From Marinoscillum furvescens DSM 4134 (GTDB lineage Bacteria; Bacteroidota; Bacteroidia; Cytophagales; Cyclobacteriaceae): 64,000 nt of DNA. Every line of letters begins with the position of its first letter. The stretch's first letter is position 1. The notes beneath the pieces are model-generated. The model saw only the letters and a program-made list of their open reading frames with translations, did no database searches and had not been told where the DNA came from. Position numbers and translations under genes: made by a program. The stretch spans positions 304,456 to 368,455 of the forward strand of contig NZ_QREG01000003.1 in the NCBI RefSeq assembly GCF_003386095.1. Direction: 5' to 3'. Shown one piece after another: positions 25,118 to 33,879 of the stretch.

Positions 25118-25966
25118 TTATCTTTTACTCATGAACGCAAAGCCCCAGGAGAGGTTAAAATTGAACCCGGTGAGTGGTTTTTTACCGATCTCTGTAGTAA
25201 AGACCGAGGGCCCCAAAAAGCGATAATCTCCATCGTGAGGGCTGACATACCACTGAAAGCCTACACGCCAGCCAAAAACACCATCGGCCGTGAGCCCCTC
25301 ATTGGCAGCGGGGTTGGCAATATCTGAAACGGGCAGCAACAATACATCGCCATAAAAGCGCGAAAACCCTGCTCCGATGCGCTCTACATCATTGTTTACG
25401 CGAGTTTTGACATAAGCCTGCGAGGTGAACTGCCCACCGAGGTAAACACCGGCCAAATTGATGTCGGAGGTGGTGGTATAGCTCATGTCCTGAGCCCCCA
25501 GCCTGCGGTAGTGCACCCCACCACGCACTCCTATCTGATTGAGGTATTGTCCATCCGGTACTTTGATGTACTTCGTTTCTTCGATATTGTATTTTTTGCC
25601 GTTTTCGTACTTGGTATCGGCATAGGGATTATAGCTCAGAATGACAGGGACGTCCTTTTGCTTATTGAAAGACTTTAGCGGTAGAAACCCTCCTCCTTCT
25701 ACCAAAAAAGTGCCACCAAGTCCATCAATGCCATTGTACACATCATAGCGAAAAGCGCCCTCCAGATCCAACGCACTCAAACCATAGCGAGCATTGGCAC
25801 CCACATAGATACAGAGTGCCGTGGCATTGTAGTCCATCCCAAACTCAGGTGCTATAAATTTTGAATAGGCTTTTTCGGGCTGATCTTCGAGCACCTGATA
25901 GGTCACCTGCTGACCAATAGCTGATGAAATTATGAAGCATAGAATGAGAGAAAGTATCGTTTTCAT
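25118..25966 (-). CDS. secreted, possibly outer-membrane protein of unknown family
   Basis: The start is placed at 25966 (MKTILSLILCFIISSAIGQQ), the best signal peptide; the frame to 25987 only adds seven basic residues. The remaining 260 residues have repeated amphipathic strands ending in aromatic residues, with YVGANARYGLSALDLEGAFRY, QIGVRGGVHYRRLG, LAGVYLGGQFTSQAYV and a C-terminus FNLSWGFAFM. This strand pattern suggests an outer-membrane beta-barrel, but the family is not recognised. The gene lies about 100 bases upstream of the secreted protein gene at 24008 on the same strand, and the two may be cotranscribed. Confidence 0.65.
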   Translation of the reverse strand: MKTILSLILCFIISSAIGQQVTYQVLEDQPEKAYSKFIAPEFGMDYNATALCIYVGANARYGLSALDLEGAFRYDVYNGIDGLGGTFLVEGGGFLPLKSFNKQKDVPVILSYNPYADTKYENGKKYNIEETKYIKVPDGQYLNQIGVRGGVHYRRLGAQDMSYTTTSDINLAGVYLGGQFTSQAYVKTRVNNDVERIGAGFSRFYGDVLLLPVSDIANPAANEGLTADGVFGWRVGFQWYVSPHDGDYRFLGPSVFTTEIGKKPLTGFNFNLSWGFAFMSKR

Positions 25967-26061
25967 GATTAGGCGTTTTTTCTTCAAAATTCGCGTTCAC
26001 CATGTGCAGATGTAATCCCATCTTCACTGCATTTGTATATACCGTGAGCACGGTATGCGGA

Positions 26062-26814
26062 CTAAAAAACCATCATAACTGCTGCCAGTGCGGTAGTACC
26101 AATAATAAACCACCGGTAATACATCTCGGGAATTTTCCGAACCACGACAATTCCTAAAAAGGCACCGATTGCTACAGCGGGAATCGTACTCAGGTCTAGC
26201 ATGAAGGAATTCCAGGTGATGGTTTCCCACGCAAAAACATGAAAAGGGATCTTAAACCAGTTGACGATCATAAAAAACCAGGCAGCCGTGCCGATGTATT
26301 CGTTTTTGGGCAAGCGCATGGTCAGTAGATACAGCGCCATCACAGAACCCGCCAGATTACCCACCATAGTAGTAAACCCACCCAATACTCCCAGCAAGGC
26401 AGCAAACCATAGTCCTTGTGGGATATGGGGATTTTTAGTGCGCTCCTGCCACAGCATGATGCCCAGGCTCCCGATGATGATCACACCCATGATGAGCCGA
26501 AACATCTGGTCGTCTATCTGTTCGCCTACATAAGTACCTATAAGAATGCCTAAAGCCGCCCAGGGAAAGAGCCGCAGCAAGTGGCCCCATTTGGTATGCC
26601 TATGATAGTAAATCACCGCAAATACATCTGCGATGCACAGAATGGGCAGAAGGATTCCGCTAGACTGCTTGCCTCCGAAGACGATAGCTAACAGAGGAAC
26701 GGCAGCCATTCCGGCACCATGCACTCCGGTTTTGGCCATGCCTATGAGCAAAGCGGTAATGAAAAATAGAGCTACCTCGGCGGTAGTCAGATGAAAAGAA
26801 AAAAGGTCGATCAA
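26062..26814 (-). CDS. TSUP (TauE/SafE) family permease
   Basis: The 250-residue integral membrane protein has about eight hydrophobic helices and matches the sulfite exporter TauE/SafE family. The signature region includes LLIGMAKTGVHGAGMAAVPLLAIVFGGKQSSGILLPIL and GFTTMVGNLAGSVMALYLL, the paired repeat of the TSUP fold. These permeases move sulfur-containing organic anions or sulfite across the inner membrane; the substrate here is unknown. The start lies six bases beyond the stop of the NarL-type regulator, so the two genes form a unit. Confidence 0.88.
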   Translation of the reverse strand: MIDLFSFHLTTAEVALFFITALLIGMAKTGVHGAGMAAVPLLAIVFGGKQSSGILLPILCIADVFAVIYYHRHTKWGHLLRLFPWAALGILIGTYVGEQIDDQMFRLIMGVIIIGSLGIMLWQERTKNPHIPQGLWFAALLGVLGGFTTMVGNLAGSVMALYLLTMRLPKNEYIGTAAWFFMIVNWFKIPFHVFAWETITWNSFMLDLSTIPAVAIGAFLGIVVVRKIPEMYYRWFIIGTTALAAVMMVF

Positions 26815-26820
26815 GTGCGC

Positions 26821-27438
26821 TTAGATGAGATTGTTTGCGTAGGCAAACTTAATCAAGCCCACAAGATTGTTAGTATTCGTCTTTCGAAAGATGTTTTTAC
26901 GATGTGTCTCCACTGTTCGCTCCGAAATGAAAAGCTCCTCAGCTATCTGCTTGTTCGTAAACTCCTGAGAGATCAGCTTGAGCACTTCGCGCTCTCGCTC
27001 GGTGAGCAGGCGCTGCTCGCCTTCACCGTGTAGTCCATGTATGAGTAGGGCATTTACATCAGAACTGAGATAGGTTTTTCCTTGCTTGATGGCATAGATC
27101 GCATCGATCAGCTCTTTGTGTGAGTCCTTCTTGATCAGGTAGCCATTTACCCCCTCTTTGAGTATTTCTTTTACCAGGTGTGCCTCATCATGCATGCTAA
27201 GCACCAGTATTTTAGTGTCCGGATATTTTCTTTTGATTTTTCGCACGAGCGAAAGTCCATCATCGTCGGGCAGGTTGTAGTCAGTAATGAGCAAGTCTAT
27301 CGGCTGCTGGGTAAATGCATCGAGCGTATCTGCCACGGTACCCGCCGTGCCCACAACCTGAAATTCTGAGTGTTCCTCAATGATTTTTTGTAAGCCACCA
27401 ATGAGTACGGCATGATCATCAGTCAGAAATATTCGCAT
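26821..27438 (-). CDS. NarL/LuxR-type response regulator
   Basis: The start is set at 27438 (MRIFLTDDHAVLIGG), 25 codons inside the open frame, because the receiver begins there. The 205-residue regulator has a receiver with Asp7/Asp8, the phosphoacceptor Asp53 in LLITDYNLPDDDG and the lysine in GYLIKKDS. It is followed by a LuxR-type helix-turn-helix with LTEREREVLKLISQEFTNKQIAEELFISERTVETHRKNIF. It would receive phosphate from NarX-type kinases, and two such kinases lie close by at 28477-32147. It is cotranscribed with the TSUP permease downstream. Confidence 0.93.
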   Translation of the reverse strand: MRIFLTDDHAVLIGGLQKIIEEHSEFQVVGTAGTVADTLDAFTQQPIDLLITDYNLPDDDGLSLVRKIKRKYPDTKILVLSMHDEAHLVKEILKEGVNGYLIKKDSHKELIDAIYAIKQGKTYLSSDVNALLIHGLHGEGEQRLLTEREREVLKLISQEFTNKQIAEELFISERTVETHRKNIFRKTNTNNLVGLIKFAYANNLI

Positions 27439-27581
27439 ATAAGATAAGGCAGTGTTTTTTTGGAAGAAAGATAGCAAATTCATAGCATGCTTCGTCTTTA
27501 GGGGTACACGCATTGGCTAAATAAGCTGAACTTTTTGTCGGTTGCCATACCCTGAGCAGGGTATATTGGGTGTGAATGCTG

Positions 27582-28043
27582 TTAGCGATACAAGCGCTCG
27601 TCCAGCACAAAGGGTGCTATTCGATTGGTGATCTTTATCTCGCTAGCCTCAGGATGCATTGGGTTGATCAAGACATTCGTCTCCTGAGGCACGATAGCTG
27701 ATGGTACCTCCAGTGCCAGACATTCATTTTGCTGAAGAAAATTTGCACCCATTTGCTGACTGACTCGATGGTCCGAATCGGAAGCCGGCCACTGGTCGGG
27801 CAGGTCGGACAAAGCTAGTTGAACGATATCCTCAGGAATCTCCAGTGTAATCAGCGATAGGTCACCGCCTTGAAAAAGGTGCATGTTGTGCGCCAGATAT
27901 TCCAGGCACGCCAAAGCAATACTACCCGCAGTGTAAAGCATGGGCATGCCCACAGGATTCCAACGCCCACCGAAAAGCCCGGCACCTTTTCCGCTAAGAT
28001 CGGCTGCATACTTTTGGTGACAAATACGATAAACCTCCCTCAT
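27582..28043 (-). CDS. RES-domain toxin
   Basis: The 153-residue protein belongs to the RES family, whose characterised members are NAD+-degrading toxins of type II toxin-antitoxin modules. The family landmarks are present: the arginine in VYRIC, the glycine/tryptophan loop GGRWNPVGMPMLYTAGS, the glutamate-tyrosine pair ALACLEYLAH, and the C-terminal serine and asparagine in ALEVPSAIVPQETNVLINP. The start codon overlaps the antitoxin stop (ATGA, 28040-28043), the usual antitoxin-first order. The toxin would deplete NAD+ if freed. Confidence 0.92.
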   Translation of the reverse strand: MREVYRICHQKYAADLSGKGAGLFGGRWNPVGMPMLYTAGSIALACLEYLAHNMHLFQGGDLSLITLEIPEDIVQLALSDLPDQWPASDSDHRVSQQMGANFLQQNECLALEVPSAIVPQETNVLINPMHPEASEIKITNRIAPFVLDERLYR

Positions 28044-28456
28044 GCCAATACGCCATGCTGCATACGACCTATCTGCTGAAGCAGCATGCGGATGCCAAAG
28101 CTATTCTGTAAGAGCTTTTTGGGAGGCACGTTACCAAACGTGATGTTTGGTGTTTGCATCCATTGGTAAAATCCTTCTCCAAATGCGTCTAACCCCTCAC
28201 GGTATACCTCTTCTATTTCGAGGATTTTCTCGGTGACAGGTGGCTGAAAGACTTTTTTGCGCTTGTAGGTATCTATAGAGACAGGCAGCAACTCAATGAG
28301 CTCCTCCACAGTCATTTTGGTGAAGCCCAGCAGGTATTTGATGTAGGACTTGCTAGTGGCCTTGGCTGCCAATGTGTAGAAACTCACCTGGCCATAGGCC
28401 ACGGTGGGCTCGGAGAGAATATTGACTGGATCAGGTTGTTGTGAGTATTTTGCCAT
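28040..28456 (-). CDS. Xre/MbcA/ParS-type antitoxin
   Basis: The 138-residue protein is the partner of the RES toxin. The N-terminal 85 residues contain a helix-turn-helix-like segment (LLGFTKMTVEELIELLPVSIDTYKRKK). The C-terminal part has the toxin-binding MbcA/ParS/Xre domain with EKILEIEEVYREGLDAFGEG and PPKKLLQNSFGIRMLLQQIGRM. Such antitoxins neutralise the toxin by blocking its active site and repress their own promoter. The gene has a 14-bp palindrome right at its start, which fits autoregulation. Confidence 0.9.
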   Translation of the reverse strand: MAKYSQQPDPVNILSEPTVAYGQVSFYTLAAKATSKSYIKYLLGFTKMTVEELIELLPVSIDTYKRKKVFQPPVTEKILEIEEVYREGLDAFGEGFYQWMQTPNITFGNVPPKKLLQNSFGIRMLLQQIGRMQHGVLA

Positions 28457-28457
28457 A

Positions 28458-28471
28458 GTGTAAATTTACAC
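28458..28471. promoter_or_regulatory. 14-bp palindrome, candidate Xre operator
   Basis: GTGTAAATTTACAC (28458-28471) is a perfect palindrome placed two bases before the antitoxin start at 28456. A further half-site TTTACAC lies at 28487-28493 inside the 3' end of the upstream kinase gene. The location matches operators used for antitoxin autorepression. Confidence 0.65.
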
Positions 28472-28476
28472 AATAC

Positions 28477-30288
28477 TCATTGTATTTTTACACTTTTTTC
28501 TAAGTTTTCAGCGCTTACCTCGACAAGTGTAGCATTGACTATCAGCGTGTTACCCATTCTGCCTGGCACCGTATCCAATTCCAGTTCTCCATTGATCAGG
28601 TTGGCACGGGAATTCATGTTTTTCCAGCCATTGCCGCTACCATTTAGTAGTTTTCCCTTTTCAAATCCCTGGCCATTATCTTCTATGAGCAATGTCAATT
28701 CCTGCTCATCGCGAGTAAGCTGAATAGTGACTCGGCTCGCATCAGAATATTTCAGAATGTTGTTGACCCACTCTTGTGTGATGCGGTAGAGCGAAATCTC
28801 CTGGAGATCACTAAGGCGCTCCTCCAAGCCAAAAAAATCCACCTGCACACTTAACTTGCCAGAAGCAGACACTCGTGCGGCAAACTCCCGAACAGCCGCT
28901 GGCAGCCCGTTTTTGATAAGTGTCTGAGGCATGAGGTTAAAGCAAATGTTTTTCAGTTCGCCATACATTTCTTCCAGCACCTTTTCAGATTCGGCAAAAA
29001 TGCTCTGGCGGTCAGCACCATTGTTTTCTAGTGAACGTAAGTTGAGGTTAAGAATAGATATCAGTTGACCAAAGCCATCATGGAGGTCTTTCGCAAACCG
29101 AGAGCGCTCTTTTTCCTGAGAAGTAATAGCCGCTGTGATTTGGGCCTCACGCAGCTTGTTTTGTTCTTCTTTTAGCTTGTTTTGGAAAGCCAGTTTTTTG
29201 CGCTTGTAATAGTGAAAGCCCAACGTGAGTAAGATCAATGCAGACGCCAGCACACCCAATGTAATCATGTCCTTCTGCTGGATTTTTACCTGCTGCTCAG
29301 CGAGAAGACGCTCTTTTTTCTCAGTTTCGTATTTGGTTTGCAGTTCTGCAAGAACTTTTGATTTTTCAATGTTAAAAAGGCTGTCTTCCAGCGCTTCAGC
29401 TTTTTGCAAATGATAAAACGCTTGATCATAGTCACCCACAATACGGTGGATACTTGCCAAAGAATCGTATGATTTTCGGGCCAAATCCGGATACCCCAAA
29501 GCACTGCAAGCTTCAATGCATTGCTCATAATTTTGTATAGCCTCAGGCCACATCTGCTCTTTTCGGTACATATCTCCCATCATCTTGTAGTTGTCCACCA
29601 GACCCTGGTAGTCACCTATTTTAGACCGGATATCGTTAGACTGACGAAAGTAGTCTTCGGCACCCTGTAGATTTCCCTTCCGCTGCTCCATATCCGCCAG
29701 GTCTATGAGTGCGTAGCCCAGCCCGACACTGTCTTGCTCCTGCACACGTATTTGATAGGACTTGAGGTAGTAGGCATCAGACCGTTCGAAATCCTTCTGG
29801 ATCCAGTAAAATGTCCCTTTCATACCGTATGCCGTACCTAATGCTTCTTGATCTCCGGCTTCTTTAGCTAGGTGCTCTGCTTCATCCCACATTGCCAATG
29901 CTTTAGATGGATCTCCAGCTTTTCGATAGTAATTACCCAACTCATTGCAGATTCTGGCCATACCACTTATATCCTTGAGCGAGTCGTACAGGTCATAGCT
30001 TCTATGGCCGGCAGCCAGCGCCCGGTCGTAGTGGCCGGTCATATACATAATCACCGAATGATTCTTTTGGGCAAGGGCTTCACGCTCTGGCCATTGATTT
30101 TTTTGGGAGTAGCGCACTGCCCGTGAGGTCAGCTCTTTGGCTTCTTCGAAGCTGCGGCTGTATATTTTGTAAAAGTGCGTATTCACTGAATCCACCCATT
30201 TGGCATCATCTGTAATGGTGTGTGGCATGCCAGACTGCTCACATGCGCACCACAAAAGCACGCCCAGGCCTAAAATCCAAACTTTCAT
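28477..30288 (-). CDS. TPR-containing sensor histidine kinase (NarX/HisKA_3 type), copy 1
   Basis: The 603-residue kinase starts MKVWILGLGVLLWCACEQS, a signal with a possible but non-canonical lipobox. A TPR domain fills most of residues 60-310. A membrane helix (ITLGVLASALILLTLGFHYY) leads to the HisKA_3 dimerisation domain, with His403 in AKDLHDGFGQL. The HATPase has the N box ITQEWVNNILKYSDA and the G box EDNGQGFEKGKL. It would phosphorylate the NarL-type regulator at 26821. The catalytic half is very similar to the kinase directly upstream at 30396, so the pair is a tandem duplication. Its stop overlaps the Xre operator region. Confidence 0.93.
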   Translation of the reverse strand: MKVWILGLGVLLWCACEQSGMPHTITDDAKWVDSVNTHFYKIYSRSFEEAKELTSRAVRYSQKNQWPEREALAQKNHSVIMYMTGHYDRALAAGHRSYDLYDSLKDISGMARICNELGNYYRKAGDPSKALAMWDEAEHLAKEAGDQEALGTAYGMKGTFYWIQKDFERSDAYYLKSYQIRVQEQDSVGLGYALIDLADMEQRKGNLQGAEDYFRQSNDIRSKIGDYQGLVDNYKMMGDMYRKEQMWPEAIQNYEQCIEACSALGYPDLARKSYDSLASIHRIVGDYDQAFYHLQKAEALEDSLFNIEKSKVLAELQTKYETEKKERLLAEQQVKIQQKDMITLGVLASALILLTLGFHYYKRKKLAFQNKLKEEQNKLREAQITAAITSQEKERSRFAKDLHDGFGQLISILNLNLRSLENNGADRQSIFAESEKVLEEMYGELKNICFNLMPQTLIKNGLPAAVREFAARVSASGKLSVQVDFFGLEERLSDLQEISLYRITQEWVNNILKYSDASRVTIQLTRDEQELTLLIEDNGQGFEKGKLLNGSGNGWKNMNSRANLINGELELDTVPGRMGNTLIVNATLVEVSAENLEKSVKIQ

Positions 30289-30395
30289 GTGTTGACATTT
30301 TAGGAAAGATAGGAGGTTTCTACGGATTAGTTACCTCATAGCCATCTTGAAAAACTCCGGGTAGAGTGGCTAATAAAATGAGAAGCAAGGCAATC

Positions 30396-32147
30396 TTAAG
30401 CTTCACGTAATTCTGACTGAGTGTGGACAGCTACCGGCACATTCAATATGAGCGAATTACCGCGCCTGCCAATTACCGTTTCCAACTCCAGTTCTCCGTG
30501 AATCAGGTTTGTTCTGGAGTTTATGTTTTTCCAGCCATTGCCCGAACCGCTGATTAGCTTTTGCTTATCGAATCCTGAGCCGTCATCTTCCACCATCAGC
30601 GTTAGTTCATGCTCATCTTTCGTGATTTGAATGGAGACTTTTTTGGCGTCCGAATATTTCACAATATTATTTACCCATTCTTGTGTGATTCGGTAAAGGG
30701 AGATTTCCTGGAGGTCTGAAAGCCGCTCTTCCACCCCGAAAAAATCAGTGGTTACCACCAGTTTTCCAGCAACAGACACTCGTGCAGCAAATTCATTCAA
30801 AGCCGCCGGCAGTCCCTTCTGTATAAGTGTCTGAGGCATGAGGTTAAAGCAAATGTTTTTCAGTTCGCCGTACATTTCTTCCAGCACTTTGGCCGATTCC
30901 TCAAAGACTTCTTGCCTGTTGTTGGCACCGTTTTCCAGTGATTTCAAATTGATGTTGAGTATGGATATTAGCTGACCAAAGCCATCATGGAGGTCTTTGG
31001 CAAACCGTGAGCGCTCTTTTTCCTGAGAGGCTATTGATGCCGCTATTTGGGCTTCCTTGGTTCGTGTTTGCTCCTCTTTTAGTTGGTTTTCGTATCTAAG
31101 TCTCCTGCGCTGCAGCATCAGTCTACCTACCACCACCAGCACAATCAGCCCCCCCACCAATCCTGCAGTGAGTATATTTTTTTGCTGCAATGCCACTTTT
31201 TGTTCGGCTATTTGACGTTCTTTCTTTTCTGTCTCGTACCGGGTATTGATTTCTAGCAATTCCTTGTTTTTGGCAATATTAAAAATGGAGTCACGCACAG
31301 CCGTACGCTGCTTAAAGTGTGCCAGAGCGGCACGGTGATCACCCAGGTCTTCATTGACTTTGGCCATTTGGCCATAGATATGTTGGACAAAATCCAGAAA
31401 GTTTGCCCGCTCGGCTATAGGCAACGCCTTCTGGAAGTAAGAAAGTGCTTCTTCCAGTTGCTGACGCTGATAGAGTGCTTCACCAATATTATTTTGCACG
31501 ATCGCATAGCCTACAGAATCTTTACTGAGAAGTTTAAATTTAGCTGCTCGCTCAAAGTACACAATGGCCTGATCATGTGATTCAAGCTGTGAGTATGCCT
31601 GAGCAATGTTGTCGTAGTTAAAGCTCAAGCCAAAGGTATCCTTCGCTGCTTCTTTGTGTTCGTTGGATCGAAAAAAGTACTCCAGGGCCTTTTCAGGTTG
31701 ATTTTGCTGTAAAAAACTTTCCCCGAGGTTATTGAGACTATTTCCCATTCCAATTTCATCTCCCGATTCCCTGGCCAGCTGGTAGCCCTCCTCAAAATAG
31801 GTTCTGGCCTGATCGTAATCCCCTTGCTTTTTGATCAGCGTCCCGATCAGGTTGATGGTTTCGCACTGTAGGGCAGAGTTACCCACTTGCTCATAGGCAA
31901 GCACTGCACGCTGATATGCCTCCACCGCAGGTGCAAATTCTCCCTGACAGTAGTGAGCAAGCCCCAGCTCTTTGAACCAGTCTGCAAGGACAGGAGCTTC
32001 TAGCTGGGCAGTATCTTGTTTTTGTAGAAAAGTCAGAGTCTCCTGGCAAGACACTTTTTTGGCAGCAGCCAACTGATCATAAAATGATTGAGAAAAAGTG
32101 TTGCCTGAAAGCATCAGGCATACCAATAGGCAGGCAATAGGTTTCAT
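30396..32147 (-). CDS. TPR-containing sensor histidine kinase (NarX/HisKA_3 type), copy 2
   Basis: This 583-residue kinase has a signal peptide (MKPIACLLVCLMLSGNTFSQ) and TPR units such as NLGESFLQQNQPEKALEYF. A membrane helix (AGLVGGLIVLVVVGRLML) leads to a HisKA_3 domain with His387 in AKDLHDGFGQL. The HATPase matches copy 1 almost residue by residue around ITQEWVNNIVKYSD and EDDGSGFDKQKLISGSG. The periplasmic TPR part has diverged much more than the catalytic part, so the two kinases may detect different signals while feeding the same regulator. The intergenic gap to copy 1 is 107 bases. Confidence 0.93.
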   Translation of the reverse strand: MKPIACLLVCLMLSGNTFSQSFYDQLAAAKKVSCQETLTFLQKQDTAQLEAPVLADWFKELGLAHYCQGEFAPAVEAYQRAVLAYEQVGNSALQCETINLIGTLIKKQGDYDQARTYFEEGYQLARESGDEIGMGNSLNNLGESFLQQNQPEKALEYFFRSNEHKEAAKDTFGLSFNYDNIAQAYSQLESHDQAIVYFERAAKFKLLSKDSVGYAIVQNNIGEALYQRQQLEEALSYFQKALPIAERANFLDFVQHIYGQMAKVNEDLGDHRAALAHFKQRTAVRDSIFNIAKNKELLEINTRYETEKKERQIAEQKVALQQKNILTAGLVGGLIVLVVVGRLMLQRRRLRYENQLKEEQTRTKEAQIAASIASQEKERSRFAKDLHDGFGQLISILNINLKSLENGANNRQEVFEESAKVLEEMYGELKNICFNLMPQTLIQKGLPAALNEFAARVSVAGKLVVTTDFFGVEERLSDLQEISLYRITQEWVNNIVKYSDAKKVSIQITKDEHELTLMVEDDGSGFDKQKLISGSGNGWKNINSRTNLIHGELELETVIGRRGNSLILNVPVAVHTQSELREA

Positions 32148-32241
32148 AATAGGCGAATATTCGGCGAGTGACGAAAATATAACTTTGCCCTTAATTCACC
32201 TAGAAGGATTCGATTATCAATTCATTTTTTCCAATGAATTT

Positions 32242-32490
32242 TCACAGGTAGATCTGATGGTCTTTAGAAAACCGACGGATGTTGTCTTTGAGGTTATCCA
32301 GCACCTCCTCCAGGGAAAGCTCTGTGCCTTCGAGCCCTTCACAGCTTTCGTAGAGGGTTTGGATGAAGTTTTTCAGCGCAATGTTTTCATTGCGTAGCTT
32401 TTCCAAATCCTGCTGACAGAGAAAAAGGTCTTCCTTTTTGTCTGCCAGCTCAGATTGGAGTTGATCCAGCGATTTGTTTTCGTCAAACAT
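32242..32490 (-). CDS. small coiled-coil protein
   Basis: The 82-residue product is acidic and nearly all helical. The heptad pattern LQSELADKKEDLFLCQQDLEKLRNE suggests a coiled coil over residues 10-45. A second helix at the C-terminus contains LEEVLDNLKDNIRRFSK. It has no export signal. It begins 14 bases after the rocD stop on the same strand, so it is likely cotranscribed with rocD. No known family or function. Confidence 0.6.
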   Translation of the reverse strand: MFDENKSLDQLQSELADKKEDLFLCQQDLEKLRNENIALKNFIQTLYESCEGLEGTELSLEEVLDNLKDNIRRFSKDHQIYL

Positions 32491-32504
32491 GGACCCTGAA
32501 ATTT

Positions 32505-33791
32505 TTATTTCTTGAAATTCAAGATAGTCTTCTCTATAATGTCACAGCATTCGTGCAGTTGCTCTTCGCTCATCACCAAAGGAGGGGCAAAGCGAATGAT
32601 GTTGCCATGTGTTGGCTTGGCCAGCAAGCCATTCTCGCTCAGCTTCACACAGATGTCCCATGCGGTACTGCTGCTCGGGTGATCGTTGATCACTACCGCA
32701 TTGAGCAGGCCTTTTCCTCGTACAAGGCATACCAGGTCTGTTTTAGTGATGAGCTTTTCCATGCGATCACGGAAGATTTGCCCCAGTTTGCGGGCATTTT
32801 GTGTGAGCTTTTCATCACGAATCACTTCCAGAGCGGTCATCGCCACCTTAGCCCCTAGTGGGTTACCCCCAAAGGTAGAACCATGCGTACCCGGAGTGAT
32901 TACTTCCATCACCTCATCATTGGCCAACACTGCGGATACTGGGTAGCCACCTCCAGAAAGAGCCTTGCCTAATATCAAAATATCAGGCGTCACATAAGAG
33001 GATTGCTTTTCGCAGTGTCCCTTGCAGGTACAATCACCACATACGGCCAGTAAGCTTCCTGTACGACCGATGCCTGTCTGTATCTCATCTGCCATGAACA
33101 GCGCATTGTTTTCCTTACAGAGCTTGCGGATGTTGTCGAGGAAGTTTTCACTCGGGACAATTACCCCAGCTTCTCCTTGAATAGGCTCCACTAGTACACC
33201 TACTATATTGTCATTATCCTCAAACACCTCACGAAGGGCATCCACATCATTGTAAGTCACTTTGATAAACCCATGCGTGTAAGGACCAAAATTGCGCTTG
33301 GCATCACCATCGGACGAAAAAGAAATAATGGTGGTGGTGCGCCCGTGGAAGTTTTGGTCAAAAACCACGATTTGTCCTTTGTTCTCCTCTACTCCTTTTT
33401 TCTCATAGCCCCACTTCCGAGCGATCTTGATGGCCGTTTCCACTGCCTCGGCACCGGTATTCATCGGCAGTACTTTATCAAAACCAAAATACCTGGTAAT
33501 AAACTGCTCATAAGGCCCCAGTACATCATTGAAAAATGCTCTACTAGTGAGTGTCAGTGTCTCAGCCTGTTCCTTTAGTGTATTGACAATCTTCGGGTGA
33601 CAGTGCCCCTGATTTACTGCAGAGTAGGCCGATAGGAAATCATAATATTTCTTACCTTCTACATCCCACACGTGTACACCTTCACCTTTAGCGAGCACTA
33701 CTGGTAAGGGGTGGTAGTTGTGCGCTCCGTGTTTATTTTCGAGTTCGATAAAATCTTTGCTGGTTGCTTTTTTAGTTGTCGTTGTTGCCAT
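32505..33791 (-). CDS. rocD: ornithine--oxo-acid transaminase
   Basis: This 428-residue class III PLP aminotransferase converts ornithine and 2-oxoglutarate to glutamate semialdehyde and glutamate, linking arginine and proline metabolism. The family start FIELENKHGAHNYHPLPVVLAKGEG, the PLP region ETAIKIARKWGY, DEIQTGIGRTG and the PLP lysine in LILGKALSGGGYPVSAV are all present. Unusually, between the TG of DEIQTGIGRTG and PDILILGK there is an inserted cysteine-rich segment (CGDCTCKGHCEK) with the spacing C-x2-C-x-C-x3-C. That segment could bind a metal. The gene runs with a small coiled-coil gene downstream and has a palindrome upstream. Confidence 0.94.
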   Translation of the reverse strand: MATTTTKKATSKDFIELENKHGAHNYHPLPVVLAKGEGVHVWDVEGKKYYDFLSAYSAVNQGHCHPKIVNTLKEQAETLTLTSRAFFNDVLGPYEQFITRYFGFDKVLPMNTGAEAVETAIKIARKWGYEKKGVEENKGQIVVFDQNFHGRTTTIISFSSDGDAKRNFGPYTHGFIKVTYNDVDALREVFEDNDNIVGVLVEPIQGEAGVIVPSENFLDNIRKLCKENNALFMADEIQTGIGRTGSLLAVCGDCTCKGHCEKQSSYVTPDILILGKALSGGGYPVSAVLANDEVMEVITPGTHGSTFGGNPLGAKVAMTALEVIRDEKLTQNARKLGQIFRDRMEKLITKTDLVCLVRGKGLLNAVVINDHPSSSTAWDICVKLSENGLLAKPTHGNIIRFAPPLVMSEEQLHECCDIIEKTILNFKK

Positions 33792-33833
33792 TTCGTTATT
33801 CGGGTTAAATTAATCGCTCTCTTATCTCCATAA

Positions 33834-33849
33834 CAAAGCCGCGGCTTTG
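33834..33849. promoter_or_regulatory. 16-bp perfect palindrome between rocD and the DUF5522 gene
   Basis: CAAAGCCGCGGCTTTG (33834-33849) reads the same on both strands. It lies 42 bases upstream of rocD and 30 bases upstream of the DUF5522 gene, which is a good position for an operator controlling the divergent pair. The regulator is unknown. Confidence 0.55.
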
Positions 33850-33879
33850 AGGTTTCAAAAGTACTATTTTAGCGCTTGC

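Noticed and set aside
32219..32240. Terminator downstream of the small coiled-coil gene
   Set aside because: AATTCATT and AATGAATT can pair but are AT-only and lack a stable stem, so I do not list it.
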